A DNA stretch of 64,000 nt from Microthrixaceae bacterium (GCA_020845705.1 JADLFH010000023.1:23420-87419); one strand, 5' to 3'. Positions 16,348-24,995 are shown, numbered from the stretch's first letter. Translations and numbers: made by a program. The notes: a model not told the origin generated them from the sequence alone.

Positions 16348-17027
16348 AGGTAACCCAATCGGCTCGGCGGCCACACCCGTGAGAACGCCCGTCCGAGAAC
16401 CAGATCCTCGGACAGCGGTCCGAACACACGGCTGTCCGCGGAGTTCGTCCGGTTGTCTCCCATGACCCAGACATGGTCCGCCGGGATGAGCACCGGTTCC
16501 TCGATCCCCTGGGTAGGCGTACCGTCGGTGAGGTACGGCTCGACAAGCCGGCGGCCATCGACGTAGAGATCGTCGCCGCGGGTCTCGACGGTCTCTCCCT
16601 CCAGTGCGATCACACGCTTGATGAGGTCCTTCGGTGCATCCGCATCCCCCTGGGGCGCGTTCTTCGGGCGGCCGAAGACGACCACGTCCCCTCGGCGGAG
16701 CTCGTGGGCGTCGTATGAGAGGCGGTTCACCAGCACCCGATCACCAGGCTGCAACGTCGGCGTCATCGAACCCGATGGGATCTCGAAGGAGGAGATCACA
16801 GCGAACTTCAGGACGAGTGCCAGCACCGTCGCGACCGACACGATCACGACCCATTCCAGCAACCAGCGCCGCCGTGAGATCGAAGTGCCGTCGCCTCCCT
16901 CGTGGCCGGAGGGGGCGATGTCGGGGCGCGGCGGCTGGGAACCGAAGATCGGGGCCCGATCCATGGCCACAGCGCTCGGTTGCCGGTCGGGAGCGACCGG
17001 ATCGAGCTGCACGGTGACATCGGTCAT
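16344..17027 (-). CDS. lepB: Signal peptidase I (first of a tandem pair)
   Basis: A 227-residue type I signal peptidase with a longer, Pro-rich cytoplasmic N-terminus than its neighbour. The transmembrane segment is LLEWVVIVSVATVLALVLKF, box B is IPSGSMTPTLQPGDRVLVNR (Ser nucleophile), box D is DLIKRVIALEGETVE (Lys base), and box E is VMGDNRTNSADSR. The ATG at 17025-17027 is preferred over the open upstream extension, which has no family-like sequence. It lies 26 bases downstream of pafC and is coupled to the second signal peptidase gene. Having secretion peptidases beside tat genes makes functional sense, although Tat and SPase are usually unlinked. Confidence 0.9.
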   Translation of the reverse strand: MTDVTVQLDPVAPDRQPSAVAMDRAPIFGSQPPRPDIAPSGHEGGDGTSISRRRWLLEWVVIVSVATVLALVLKFAVISSFEIPSGSMTPTLQPGDRVLVNRLSYDAHELRRGDVVVFGRPKNAPQGDADAPKDLIKRVIALEGETVETRGDDLYVDGRRLVEPYLTDGTPTQGIEEPVLIPADHVWVMGDNRTNSADSRVFGPLSEDLVLGRAFSRVWPPSRLGYL

Positions 17028-17053
17028 CCGCTGCACGATACTTCCGCGACCCT

Positions 17054-18022
17054 TCACTGTCGGTAGCGGGCAGCGATCTCCTCGGCGGCGCCCAGCACCG
17101 CAGAGCGAACCGTAGCGACCGTCTCGCCCCCTCCACCCTCCACCGACACCACAGTCGCCGCCGGCCCCAGGCGCAACAGAAGCCTGACCAACCACGGCAG
17201 TTCCGACACGGCCATCGTCACGGTCACCCCACCGTCTCTGGCGGGCTTGCAGTTCAGCACCGGGTAGTACTCCGGCACCCATCGAGCCGAGGGATCGAGG
17301 CGAAGCGCCACGCGAAGATCGTCGGCCGCAGCCACATAGCCAACCTCGCTGGTCATGTCCCCATGTGGCTCGAACCGCTCATCGAGCACCTCCGCGCTGG
17401 TGATGCGATCCAGGCGGAAGACCCGCTCGTCGGCCGCCTGCCGACACCACGCCACCAGGTACCAGGCCCCGTCCTTGGCCGTCACCCTCGCCGGTTCGAC
17501 CTGGCGCCGGGACACCTCGTCTCGCCCAAAGGTGTAGTACTCGATCTCCACGACCCGGTTTCGGGCGATGGCGTCGTTGAACAGCCGGAGGGTCTCGGGG
17601 TGTGTCGAGCCGAGCGAGACATCCAACTCGCCCTCGTCGCCGAGGTTCACGCCAAGCGCAGCAGCGAGTTTGGAAAGTGCCCGCGCCAGGGGTCCGTCTC
17701 CACCGGAGGCGTCGGCACCGGCATCGCCCGCCGCCAACAACGCGAGGCCTTCGGATGCAGTCAGGCGGAGGGGGCGGCGGAAGTAGTCACCGAGGGTGAT
17801 CCACACCCGGTCGTCCTCGAACACCACGTCGATCAGGGTGTCGGGGGTGTAGGGCGGCAGTCCGACCATGAACACGACCCACAGATCCGCGAGCAGATCG
17901 GAGCGGGAGATGTCGAAGCGGGCGGAGATCTCTTCGATCGTCGGTCCGTCCCCTTCGGCGACCCACGGCACGATCGCGAGGATCCGCCGTAGGCGGGCGG
18001 AGGAGGTGATGCGCTCAGCCAC
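17054..18022 (-). CDS. pafC: WYL-domain regulator PafC
   Basis: A 322-residue protein with an N-terminal winged helix (SSARLRRILAIVPWVAEGDGPTIEEISARFDISRSDLLADL), a middle WYL domain (EIEYYTFGRDEVSRRQVEPARV...WYLVAWCRQ) and the WCX C-terminal extension. In mycobacteria the PafB-PafC pair acts together as a transcriptional activator of the LexA-independent DNA-damage response. The gene order pafA...pafB-pafC is kept here. Its start lies eight bases inside the end of pafB, so the two are coupled. Confidence 0.9.
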   Translation of the reverse strand: MAERITSSARLRRILAIVPWVAEGDGPTIEEISARFDISRSDLLADLWVVFMVGLPPYTPDTLIDVVFEDDRVWITLGDYFRRPLRLTASEGLALLAAGDAGADASGGDGPLARALSKLAAALGVNLGDEGELDVSLGSTHPETLRLFNDAIARNRVVEIEYYTFGRDEVSRRQVEPARVTAKDGAWYLVAWCRQAADERVFRLDRITSAEVLDERFEPHGDMTSEVGYVAAADDLRVALRLDPSARWVPEYYPVLNCKPARDGGVTVTMAVSELPWLVRLLLRLGPAATVVSVEGGGGETVATVRSAVLGAAEEIAARYRQ

Positions 18023-18938
18023 GGGTGATCACGTCCTGGATCCAGTGTTGGATGTCGGAGCGCAGCTCGGGTGGATCGAGGATCTCCGCATGGTGGAGGA
18101 ACTGCAACACGAACGAGCGGAACCCCGCCACGTTCACCACTCCGATTGTTGCGATCGCCGAGCCGTCGGGGCGTTGCTGCCATGGGATGTCGTCGGGAAG
18201 CTGATGCCGGGCCAGCGGAGCCTGGTGCGCGTCGATCAGCAGCCGTGCCACAAGCGGATCGCCCTCCCCGAGCTCCCACGGCTCGGGGCGTCTACCGGCC
18301 ACGTGCGTGGGGCGCTGGAAGGCGTCGGGATGCCCCACCTCGACATCGCCCTCGATGCGATCGAGTCTGAATCGACGGTCGCCGTCACGGCTGCGGTCCC
18401 GCCCTGTCAGATACCAGCGGCCCTTGTGGAAGTCGAGGCGGTAGGGCTCCACCTCCCGCCCGTCGCCGCCGTAGTCGAAGGTGACCACCCGCCTCAGGGT
18501 CACAGCCTCGAAGAGGACATCGAGATGAGCCGGTCGCGGGATCGTCGCGAGCTCGACTTCGGGGGTTGATCCCTCCTCGCGGCCGCCCAGCTTGCGGACG
18601 GCATCGAGATCGACGCCTCCCTCCCCCAACCGGAACGACGTCGCTGCAAGCTGCAACGCCGCCAACTCTTCGGCACTGAGCCCGGGATCCGGCAGGTAGT
18701 AGCGCTCGGGCGGTATCCGGTAGCCCATCACCGGCACTTCGTGGTCGAGGATCTCGACGAGCTCGATCGGGATGCCCATCTCGCGGAGGTCGTCCTTGTC
18801 CCTCTCGAAAGCGCGCCGGAAGCTCTCCTCTTTGGGCGGATAGCCGGGAATCTGGTTCCGGATGTCCTCGGCTGTGAGGGGACGCCTCGTGTGGAGCAGC
18901 GCTGCGGTCAAGTTGAGGAGACGCTCGAGCTTGTTCAT
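18015..18938 (-). CDS. pafB: WYL-domain regulator PafB
   Basis: A 307-residue WYL-family regulator. Residues 1-60 are a DeoR/HTH_11-like winged helix (KLERLLNLTAALLHTRRPLTAEDIRNQIPGY), residues about 130-200 the WYL domain (VTFDYGGDGREVEPYRLDFHKGRWYLTGRDR), and the rest the WCX region. It works as the partner of PafC. The ATG at 18936-18938 forms an ATGA overlap with the stop of the DUF3866 gene upstream and its 3' end overlaps pafC by eight bases, so three genes form one tightly coupled unit. Confidence 0.9.
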   Translation of the reverse strand: MNKLERLLNLTAALLHTRRPLTAEDIRNQIPGYPPKEESFRRAFERDKDDLREMGIPIELVEILDHEVPVMGYRIPPERYYLPDPGLSAEELAALQLAATSFRLGEGGVDLDAVRKLGGREEGSTPEVELATIPRPAHLDVLFEAVTLRRVVTFDYGGDGREVEPYRLDFHKGRWYLTGRDRSRDGDRRFRLDRIEGDVEVGHPDAFQRPTHVAGRRPEPWELGEGDPLVARLLIDAHQAPLARHQLPDDIPWQQRPDGSAIATIGVVNVAGFRSFVLQFLHHAEILDPPELRSDIQHWIQDVITRG

Positions 18939-19960
18939 TGCAGCTGATCCACCATGAGGTCCACCGCCACGGCACCTGCCGCTCCGGCCGTCTGGAAGTA
19001 CAACGGATCGGCTTCGGGTAGCCGCCCCATCGTGGTGACCTCCAGCCCAAGGCGCGCCAACAACCCAACCGTGTCGGGGATCTCCAGTACGCGGACCCTC
19101 GCGTTGGGCCTGGAGGCGATCTCCTCGGGGATCGGTGCGACCCACACCGGCCCACCGGCCAGACGCAGGATCGCGTCGGTGTGGTGGCTGACTCCCTGAT
19201 GACGCGGTCGCGGGTCTCCGTCGGAAGCTCTCACCGCCAACACGGCCTGGCCACCAAGCGCGCTGGTCGTCGACAGTGCCCACGCGGCATCGACTCCCGT
19301 GTGCCCGAAGGCCGTGCCGGTACCGACCACACCAGGGCCGATGCCCACGATGACGATGTCGGCCTGAGCCACGTGGACGGCGAGTTGCAACGCGGAGGGG
19401 ACACCGACCGCCTCAAGATCGCCGCCGAAGGCGTGGCCGGCGGTGACGGTTGCGTCGATCAACGCCCGGGAGCGCAGTTCGTCGACCAGATCCGACAGCG
19501 CCAGCGGTAACGCGGCACCGTCGGTCATCACATACGCGACGCGGGCATCGGGGGCGAGCAGCTTCACCACGGCAGCGACCGCGGCAACCTGGGAGTGGAC
19601 CACGCATGCCACAACCGGGGTTCCATCAAGGGTGTCGCCCAGGTCGGGGTGGCGCAGCTCGTCGGTACCGGCGTCGAGCTGAAGCGAGGTGTAGCGAAGC
19701 TTCATGATGTGATCCGGGCCGGGGTGGTGCAGCTCGTGCCGTGAGCGGTTCCAGTGCACGACGTGCCACCCACCGGTGCCCAACCCGAGCTCCACTGCCG
19801 TGGTGTTCACCACCACCTCGTCACCGACGGCAACCGTGCCAACCAGCTGGGTGAGGCAGTACGCGCGGTCACCTTGGGGAAGGCCGCTTACCCGCACCCG
19901 CTGCAGGCCGGTTCGCTCGCCGATGATCTCGGTGACCGTGGCGGTTCGATACGTCGGCAT
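18935..19960 (-). CDS. DUF3866-family protein
   Basis: A 341-residue protein of the DUF3866 family, found next to pafBC in many Actinomycetota. It begins with a small beta-rich domain (residues 1-80, ATVTEIIGERTGLQRVRVSG), then contains KLRYTSLQLDAGTDELRHP and a long alpha/beta domain with AVHVAQADIVIVGIGPGVVGTGTAFGHTG, which resembles a nucleotide- or phosphate-binding turn. No function is known. Its stop overlaps the pafB start by four bases, which suggests a role tied to the PafBC response or to pupylation. The ATG at 19958-19960 follows the repeat-bearing spacer that separates it from pafA. Confidence 0.75.
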   Translation of the reverse strand: MPTYRTATVTEIIGERTGLQRVRVSGLPQGDRAYCLTQLVGTVAVGDEVVVNTTAVELGLGTGGWHVVHWNRSRHELHHPGPDHIMKLRYTSLQLDAGTDELRHPDLGDTLDGTPVVACVVHSQVAAVAAVVKLLAPDARVAYVMTDGAALPLALSDLVDELRSRALIDATVTAGHAFGGDLEAVGVPSALQLAVHVAQADIVIVGIGPGVVGTGTAFGHTGVDAAWALSTTSALGGQAVLAVRASDGDPRPRHQGVSHHTDAILRLAGGPVWVAPIPEEIASRPNARVRVLEIPDTVGLLARLGLEVTTMGRLPEADPLYFQTAGAAGAVAVDLMVDQLQ

Positions 19961-19990
19961 CGTCGCCGTGTTCTAGCCGATCCGGCGCGC

Positions 19991-20160
19991 CGAGGGTTCC
20001 GAGCGCGAGATAGGAGCCGAGGGTTCCGAGCGTGAGGTAGCGAGCGGAGCGAGCGTGCCCGAGGCGAGGAGGCCCGAGGCAGGTGGGGAGCGGAGCGGAG
20101 CGAGCGTGCCCGAGGCGAGGAGGCCCGAGGCAGGTGGGGAGCCGAGGGTTCCGAGGGTTC
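19991..20160. repeat. Intergenic tandem and short repeats between pafA and the DUF3866 gene
   Basis: The 217-base spacer between the DUF3866 start and the pafA stop is mostly repeat. A 50-base sequence at 20042-20091 recurs exactly at 20093-20142 (period 51). It is flanked by copies of CGAGGGTTCCGAG at 19991-20003, 20018-20030 and 20143-20155. On either strand the repeat is GAG/GCG-rich and codes for nothing recognisable. It may be a product of slippage or a small repeat family of this genome. I see no protein gene in the spacer. Confidence 0.85.
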
Positions 20161-20177
20161 CGAGGCCATCAAGTGGG

Positions 20178-21536
20178 TCAGAGCGACTCGATGAGCTTGT
20201 CCACCCGCTCGTCGTGGCTCTTGAACGGGTCCTTGCACAACACGGTGCGCTGCGCCTGGTCATTGAGCTTCAGATGAACCCAATCAACCGTGTAGTCGCG
20301 CTTGCGTTCCTTGGCGCGTTTGATGAACTCGCCCCGCAGGCGAGCGCGGGTGGTCTGGGGAGGGGATTCGACAGCCTCGGCGATGTCGCCGTCGGTCACG
20401 ATGCGTTCGACGAGGCCGCGGCGTTGAAGCTTGTAGAAGACCGACCTCGACCGCTTGATGTCGTGGAACTGGAGGTCGAGCAGTGCAATCCTTGGGTGGG
20501 CAAGGGTGAGATTGTCACGAGTTCGGTATCGCTCGACCAGATTGTGCTTGGTAACCCAGTCCACCTCGCGGTCGAGGCTGAAGGGATCCGTCTCAAGCCC
20601 TGCCATGACGTGCTGCCACATCTCGAGGGCCTGCTTCTCCTGTGGTTGGAGGTCGTGGGTCTCCGCATAGCGCAGTGCCCGGTTCAGGTACTCCGACTGG
20701 ATCTCGAAGGCGGACGCCTCACGGCCGTTGGCAAGTCGAACGCGGCGTTGACAGGTGAGGTCGTGGGAGATCTCACGGATGGCCCTGATCGGGTTCTCCA
20801 GCGTCATGTCCCGCAGGACCACTGTCGGGTCCTCCAGCATCCGTAGCAGGATCGCCGTGGCACCAACTTTGAGGAACGTCGGGTACTCCCCCATGTTCGA
20901 GTCGCCGACGATCACATGCAGCCGCCGGTAACGGTCCGAGTCGGAGTGGGGCTCGTCACGGGTGTTGATGATCGGCCGGCTGCGGGTCGTCGCCGAGGAC
21001 ACGCCTTCCCAGATGTGTTCGGCCCGCTGGCTGATGCAGAACATCGCACCTCGCGCGGTCTGGAGGATCTTGCCCGCACCCGCGTAGATCTGCCGTGACA
21101 CCAGGAAGGGGATCAGAACCTCGGTGTAGTGGGTGAGCTCGTCACGACGCGAGGTCAGGTAGTTCTCATGACAGCCGTAGGAGTTGCCGGCGGAGTCGGT
21201 GTTGTTTCGGAACAAGTAGATGTCTCCACGAATGCCCTCCTCGCCGAGGCGCTGTTCGGCCGAGTCGAGGAGCTGTTCGAGGATCCGCTCGCCGGCCTTG
21301 TCGTGGGCAACCAGGTCATGTACCGAGTCGCACTCGGGGGTTGCATACTCGGGATGTGAGCCCACATCCAGGTAGAGGCGCGCACCGTTTGCAAGGAACA
21401 CATTCGAGGACCGCCCCCAGGAGACGACCCGGCGGAACAGGTAGCGGGCGACCTCGTCGGGGCTGAGCCGCCGTTGGCCGCGCAAGGTGCAGGTGACCCC
21501 GTACTCGTTCTCGAGCCCGAAGATCCTCCGCTCCAT
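20178..21536 (-). CDS. pafA: Pup--protein ligase PafA
   Basis: A 452-residue glutamine-synthetase-fold ligase, normal length. The N-terminal GLENEYGV supplies the Mg-ATP-binding Glu, [17 protein letters not shown] near residues 55-72 contains the catalytic Asp, and [19 protein letters not shown] near 205 is a conserved nucleotide-site segment. PafA joins the C-terminal Glu of Pup to substrate lysines through a phosphorylated intermediate. It lies 64 bases downstream of prcA on the same strand, as in mycobacteria. No Dop-loop insertion is seen after the first motif, which separates it from the dop gene in this window. Confidence 0.97.
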   Translation of the reverse strand: MERRIFGLENEYGVTCTLRGQRRLSPDEVARYLFRRVVSWGRSSNVFLANGARLYLDVGSHPEYATPECDSVHDLVAHDKAGERILEQLLDSAEQRLGEEGIRGDIYLFRNNTDSAGNSYGCHENYLTSRRDELTHYTEVLIPFLVSRQIYAGAGKILQTARGAMFCISQRAEHIWEGVSSATTRSRPIINTRDEPHSDSDRYRRLHVIVGDSNMGEYPTFLKVGATAILLRMLEDPTVVLRDMTLENPIRAIREISHDLTCQRRVRLANGREASAFEIQSEYLNRALRYAETHDLQPQEKQALEMWQHVMAGLETDPFSLDREVDWVTKHNLVERYRTRDNLTLAHPRIALLDLQFHDIKRSRSVFYKLQRRGLVERIVTDGDIAEAVESPPQTTRARLRGEFIKRAKERKRDYTVDWVHLKLNDQAQRTVLCKDPFKSHDERVDKLIESL

Positions 21537-21600
21537 TCGGCCAAGCTAGTGCCGGATCGTCCGATCCCCACCTATGCCACTCCCGCGCGGTCAGGGGTGG

Positions 21601-22281
21601 TCAGGATTCGAGCAGTGCCGCCAGCTCGTCGCCCACGATCCGGCGGAAGCAGCGCCGCGGGGCGGCCCGGTCGAGCACCGCGACCTCCAGCTCGGCCGCC
21701 GACAGTGTGCGATCGGGACCGGCCAACGCACCCGTCGCTGCACCAAGGGCCGCCTCGAGCGCGGCGCCGGGAGCGAATCCCTCCGACATCCGCTCCCTCA
21801 CGGCTTCGGCGTCGCCACCCAACACCGTGAAGTTCGACTCGTCGATCACGAGCCCGTCGTATTGGATGTGGAACAACTGGTCGTCGATGGCTTCGTGGCC
21901 GACCTCCGCGACGAGGATGTCGACCTCCATTGGCTTCATCTCGTGGGTGAAGATCTGGCCGAGGATCTGTGCGTACTGGTTCGCGAGGCTCCGGGCATCG
22001 ACGTCCTCCCGCGAATACGCGTAGCCCTTCAGATCTGCGTGGCGGACTCCGGCGATGCGGAGCTGGTCGAACTCGCTGTACTTGCCTACTCCGGCGAAGG
22101 CGATGCGGTCGTAGATCTCGGAGATCTTGTGGAGCATCTGGGACGGGTTCTCCGCGCACAACAGGATGCCGCCCTCGAAGGTGCAGCCCACGAGGCTGCG
22201 ACCTCTCGCGATTCCCTTCCGCGCGTAGTCGGCGCGGTCCTTCATCACCTGTTCGGGGGCGACGTAGAACGGCATGGTCAC
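21601..22281 (-). CDS. prcA: Proteasome alpha subunit
   Basis: A 226-residue alpha subunit: MPFYVAPEQVMKDRADYARKGIARG is the N-terminal gate and H0 helix, followed by VGCTFEGGILLCAENPS and AGVGKYSEFDQLR. No N-terminal Thr is present, as expected for the non-catalytic ring. It forms the outer rings of the 20S core and docks the ATPase ARC/Mpa. The ATG overlaps the prcB stop by four bases, which helps keep alpha and beta stoichiometry equal. Confidence 0.97.
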   Translation of the reverse strand: MTMPFYVAPEQVMKDRADYARKGIARGRSLVGCTFEGGILLCAENPSQMLHKISEIYDRIAFAGVGKYSEFDQLRIAGVRHADLKGYAYSREDVDARSLANQYAQILGQIFTHEMKPMEVDILVAEVGHEAIDDQLFHIQYDGLVIDESNFTVLGGDAEAVRERMSEGFAPGAALEAALGAATGALAGPDRTLSAAELEVAVLDRAAPRRCFRRIVGDELAALLES

Positions 22282-23072
22282 GACCCCTCACCCCCTTCGA
22301 GGCGTTCGATCAGGGCCCGGAACCGATCGACGAGCTCGGACTCGTCCACCTGCTCGAAGCCCGCCTCGGTGATGGTGGCGACGATCGGGTAGATCCCACG
22401 GATCATGTCGGGGCCGCCGGTGGCCGAATCCTCATCAGCCGCCTCCCACAGCGCCCGCAGGACCAGATCGATGGTCTCCTCGCGACCCATCTCCGGCTTC
22501 CAGCCCAACTTCACCACCGTGGATGCGTGCATCTGGCCCGAGCCTGTGGAGGTGTGGTCCGCCTCCTCGTAGCGCCCACCGGTGATGTCGTATTGGAACA
22601 GCCGGCCGCTTCCCCGGTTGAGGTCGTATCCGGCGAAGATGGGTACCACCGCCATGCCCTGCATGGCTGCCGCCAGGTTGCCCCGGATCATCTGGGATAG
22701 CTGGTTGGCCTTGCCTTCGAGGCTGAGGACCGTGCCCTCCACCTTTTCGTAGTGCTCGAGTTGGAGTTGAAACAGCCGCACCATCTCGATGGCGGGTCCC
22801 GCCGCGCCGGCGATCGCCACGCCCGAGAAGCGATCGGCGGGGAAGACCTTCTCGATGCGGCGGTTGCTGATCCAGTTGCCGGCCGTCGCCCGCCGATCGC
22901 CCGCCATCACCACGCCGTCCGCGTAGCGGATGGCCACGCAAGTGGTTCCGTGACCCACCTGGGTTGGGTCCAGCCCCCTCAACTCAGAGGGGAGAGGGGT
23001 TGCCGCGCGGCGCAACAGCGCGACGAAGTCGGGGCCCGGGTCGGTTCCCGGGGCGAAAAAGGGCATCGCCAT
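22278..23072 (-). CDS. prcB: Proteasome beta subunit
   Basis: A 264-residue precursor. A 42-residue propeptide precedes the cleavage site in VGHGTTCVAIRYADG, leaving Thr43 as the N-terminal nucleophile of the mature protein. The segments MAGDRRATAGNWI (Asp and Arg near the active site) and the Lys in RRIEKVFPADRF complete the catalytic set. The gene starts six bases after the pup stop and is coupled to prcA. Its product forms the two inner rings that hydrolyse pupylated substrates. Confidence 0.97.
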   Translation of the reverse strand: MAMPFFAPGTDPGPDFVALLRRAATPLPSELRGLDPTQVGHGTTCVAIRYADGVVMAGDRRATAGNWISNRRIEKVFPADRFSGVAIAGAAGPAIEMVRLFQLQLEHYEKVEGTVLSLEGKANQLSQMIRGNLAAAMQGMAVVPIFAGYDLNRGSGRLFQYDITGGRYEEADHTSTGSGQMHASTVVKLGWKPEMGREETIDLVLRALWEAADEDSATGGPDMIRGIYPIVATITEAGFEQVDESELVDRFRALIERLEGGEGS

Positions 23073-23078
23073 GGAGGG

Positions 23079-23273
23079 TTACTCGCCACCCTTCTGGATG
23101 TAGGACTTCACGAAGTCCTCGGCGTTCGCCTCGAGCACCTCGTCGATCTCATCGAGCAGATCGTCGAGCTCCGCCTTGATCTTGTCGCCCTGCGCCGTTG
23201 CGGTGGGCGCTTCGTCGACTTCTTCTTCGCGACGTTGAGGAGCCGCTTTCTTCTTCAACTCACGTTCTGGCAT
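23079..23273 (-). CDS. pup: Prokaryotic ubiquitin-like protein Pup
   Basis: A 64-residue, strongly charged, disordered protein ending FVKSYIQKGGE. The C-terminal residue is already Glu, so no deamidation by Dop is needed before ligation, unlike mycobacterial Pup, which ends in Gln. The central helix AELDDLLDEIDEVLEANAED binds the coiled coil of ARC/Mpa. The ATG at 23271-23273 is the family start. The gene lies six bases before prcB and 84 bases after dop, in the normal order dop-pup-prcB-prcA. Confidence 0.97.
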   Translation of the reverse strand: MPERELKKKAAPQRREEEVDEAPTATAQGDKIKAELDDLLDEIDEVLEANAEDFVKSYIQKGGE

Positions 23274-23357
23274 GAGACACCTCCGAACTGAGCCCAACGT
23301 AGCGCGACGGCATTCCAAACCCGCGCAGCCCCCGAAAACCCTGCTGCACCGCCTCGC

Positions 23358-24863
23358 TCAGGTGGCCAGGCGGGCGATGAGATCGGCGGCAGAGGTGGCC
23401 TCCTCGACCAGCTTGCCGACGTGGTCGCGTGTCCCTCTGCTGGGCTCCATCATCGGGACACGCTGCAACGAGGCGGCGCCAACGTCGAAGACCATCGAAT
23501 CCCAGTTCGCCGCCACTATCTGGTCCGAGAACCGTTGCAGGCACCGGCCCCGGAACCACGCCCTGGTGTCGGCCGGAGGCTCGGTGATGGCATTCGCCAC
23601 AGCCTCCCGGCTCAGCAGCGTTCGCAGCCCGACCCGGCGAGCGAGCGACTTCTCGGGGCGGAGGTCGTGGTACTGGAGGTCCATGGCGCGTAGCTTCGCT
23701 GCGTTCCATCGGAGATCGTGGCGCCGGCGGAATCCATCGATCACTCGCAGCTTCGCGACCCAGTCGACGATGTCCGCGACGTTGGCGGGGTCGTCCTCCA
23801 GCCCGGCGAGTGTCTCCTCCCACAGCGCCAGGCCCTGGCGTCCTGCCTCCTCGCCGACGGCGTCGAGCCCGAAGCGCTCCGCCCAATCCCGACAGAGCGC
23901 CAACAGCTCCCACTGGATCTCCAGCGCCGTCATCGATGTACCGTCGGCCATCTCGATGGGCTGGCTCAGCTCCAGATCGCGGCTCACCTGGCGCAGAGCC
24001 TGGACCGGTCGGGCGAATCGCCATTCCCGCTCGACTGCGCCGTCCTCGACCGCGGCGAACCACATGGCGGTGGTGACGAGCTTGAGGAATGTGGCCGCCT
24101 CGCTCATGTTGGCGTCACCGACGATCACGTGCAGCCGCCGGTACTTCTTGGCATCGGCATGGGGTTCGTCACGGGTGTTGACGATGGGCCGCTTCAGGGT
24201 GGTCTCCAAGCCGACCTCCTCCTCGAAGAAGTCGGCACGTTGGGTGAGCTGGTAGGGCACCTCGTCGGTGCGGTGGCCGGGAACCTCGGTTCCGAGCTTG
24301 CCGGCACCCGTGTAGATCTGGCGGGTCACGAAATGGGTGATGGCGTGGGTGACGATCCGTCCGAACGGCAGAGACCGTGCAAGCAGGTAGTTCTCGTGGG
24401 TGCCGTAGCTCTGGCCCTTGCCGTCGGAGTTGTTCTTGTAGACGAGAATCTCCTGGCCCTCGGGCAGCAGGTTGCGGGCCCCGGCCATGGCCTTGAGAAG
24501 TATCTCCTCGCCGGCACGGTCATACAGCAGCGCTTGGAGGGCGTTGGAACACTCGGGCGTCGACAGCTCGGGGTGGGCGTGGTCGACGTAGAAGCGGCTC
24601 CCGTTGGTCAACACCGCGTTCACGAGATGTGTCTCGACCTCCGGCGCGTAGCTGCGTACGAGCGACTCGCCCCGGGCGTCGTTGCCGGGCATCTCGTCCT
24701 CGAAGTCCCACCCCACACCCCGCGTCCGACCTGGTTGGCCCGCCACCTCCGTGGCGTAGGCGCGCACCAAGGTCGAGGACGCGGCGATGGGATTCGACTC
24801 CTCCGCGCCCCTCGTGATGATCCCGTACTCGGTCTCGATTCCGAGGATCTTGCGGATGGCCAT
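23358..24863 (-). CDS. dop: Pup deamidase/depupylase Dop
   Basis: A 501-residue homologue of PafA. The Mg-ATP site opens with GIETEYGI, the nucleophile Asp is in FYVDHAHPELSTPE near residue 94, and residues about 40-65 (VAGQPGRTRGVGWDFEDEM...) are the Dop-loop that distinguishes Dop from PafA. Since Pup here ends in Glu, its main role should be removal of Pup from proteins. The ATG at 24861-24863 is one base from a perfect inverted repeat. The arc/mpa gene lies upstream across 132 bases. Confidence 0.97.
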   Translation of the reverse strand: MAIRKILGIETEYGIITRGAEESNPIAASSTLVRAYATEVAGQPGRTRGVGWDFEDEMPGNDARGESLVRSYAPEVETHLVNAVLTNGSRFYVDHAHPELSTPECSNALQALLYDRAGEEILLKAMAGARNLLPEGQEILVYKNNSDGKGQSYGTHENYLLARSLPFGRIVTHAITHFVTRQIYTGAGKLGTEVPGHRTDEVPYQLTQRADFFEEEVGLETTLKRPIVNTRDEPHADAKKYRRLHVIVGDANMSEAATFLKLVTTAMWFAAVEDGAVEREWRFARPVQALRQVSRDLELSQPIEMADGTSMTALEIQWELLALCRDWAERFGLDAVGEEAGRQGLALWEETLAGLEDDPANVADIVDWVAKLRVIDGFRRRHDLRWNAAKLRAMDLQYHDLRPEKSLARRVGLRTLLSREAVANAITEPPADTRAWFRGRCLQRFSDQIVAANWDSMVFDVGAASLQRVPMMEPSRGTRDHVGKLVEEATSAADLIARLAT

Positions 24864-24864
24864 G

Positions 24865-24891
24865 GGCGGGACCCTACAGGGGCGTCCCGCC
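24865..24891 (-). promoter_or_regulatory. Perfect hairpin next to the dop start codon
   Basis: GGCGGGAC at 24865-24872 and GTCCCGCC at 24884-24891 are an 8-bp perfect inverted repeat with an 11-base loop. Read on the minus strand, the stem ends one base before the dop ATG and occupies the place where a ribosome-binding site would lie. In RNA it could block initiation or dictate coupling; in DNA it could be an operator if dop is leaderless. Confidence 0.5.
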
Positions 24892-24911
24892 GCCCACAGC
24901 GGCCCCATGAG

Positions 24912-24963
24912 CGAACCTGCGTACGGATCCGTCGCGGAGTGGAGGATTCCTACGCAGGTTCGG
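24912..24963. repeat. 52-bp inverted-repeat element, copy A
   Basis: The element has 12-bp perfect inverted ends, CGAACCTGCGTA (24912-24923) and TACGCAGGTTCG (24951-24962), around a 27-base centre. A second copy of the same length is at 60587-60638. The first 22 and last 13 bases are nearly the same in the two copies while the centres differ. Copy A lies between arc/mpa and dop and could fold into a long hairpin in the read-through transcript. Confidence 0.75.
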
Positions 24964-24995
24964 GGAGGTGTGCCGCTGTGGGGGGCTGTGCAGGC

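Noticed and set aside
20042..20142. CRISPR or attachment site at the 51-bp repeat
   Set aside because: Only two units with no spacers, and no integrase, cas gene or tRNA is nearby.
24912..24963. LexA (SOS) box within the 52-bp element
   Set aside because: GAAC-N4-GTAC differs from the GAAC-N4-GTTC consensus at a key base in both copies, and neither copy sits at a known SOS gene promoter.
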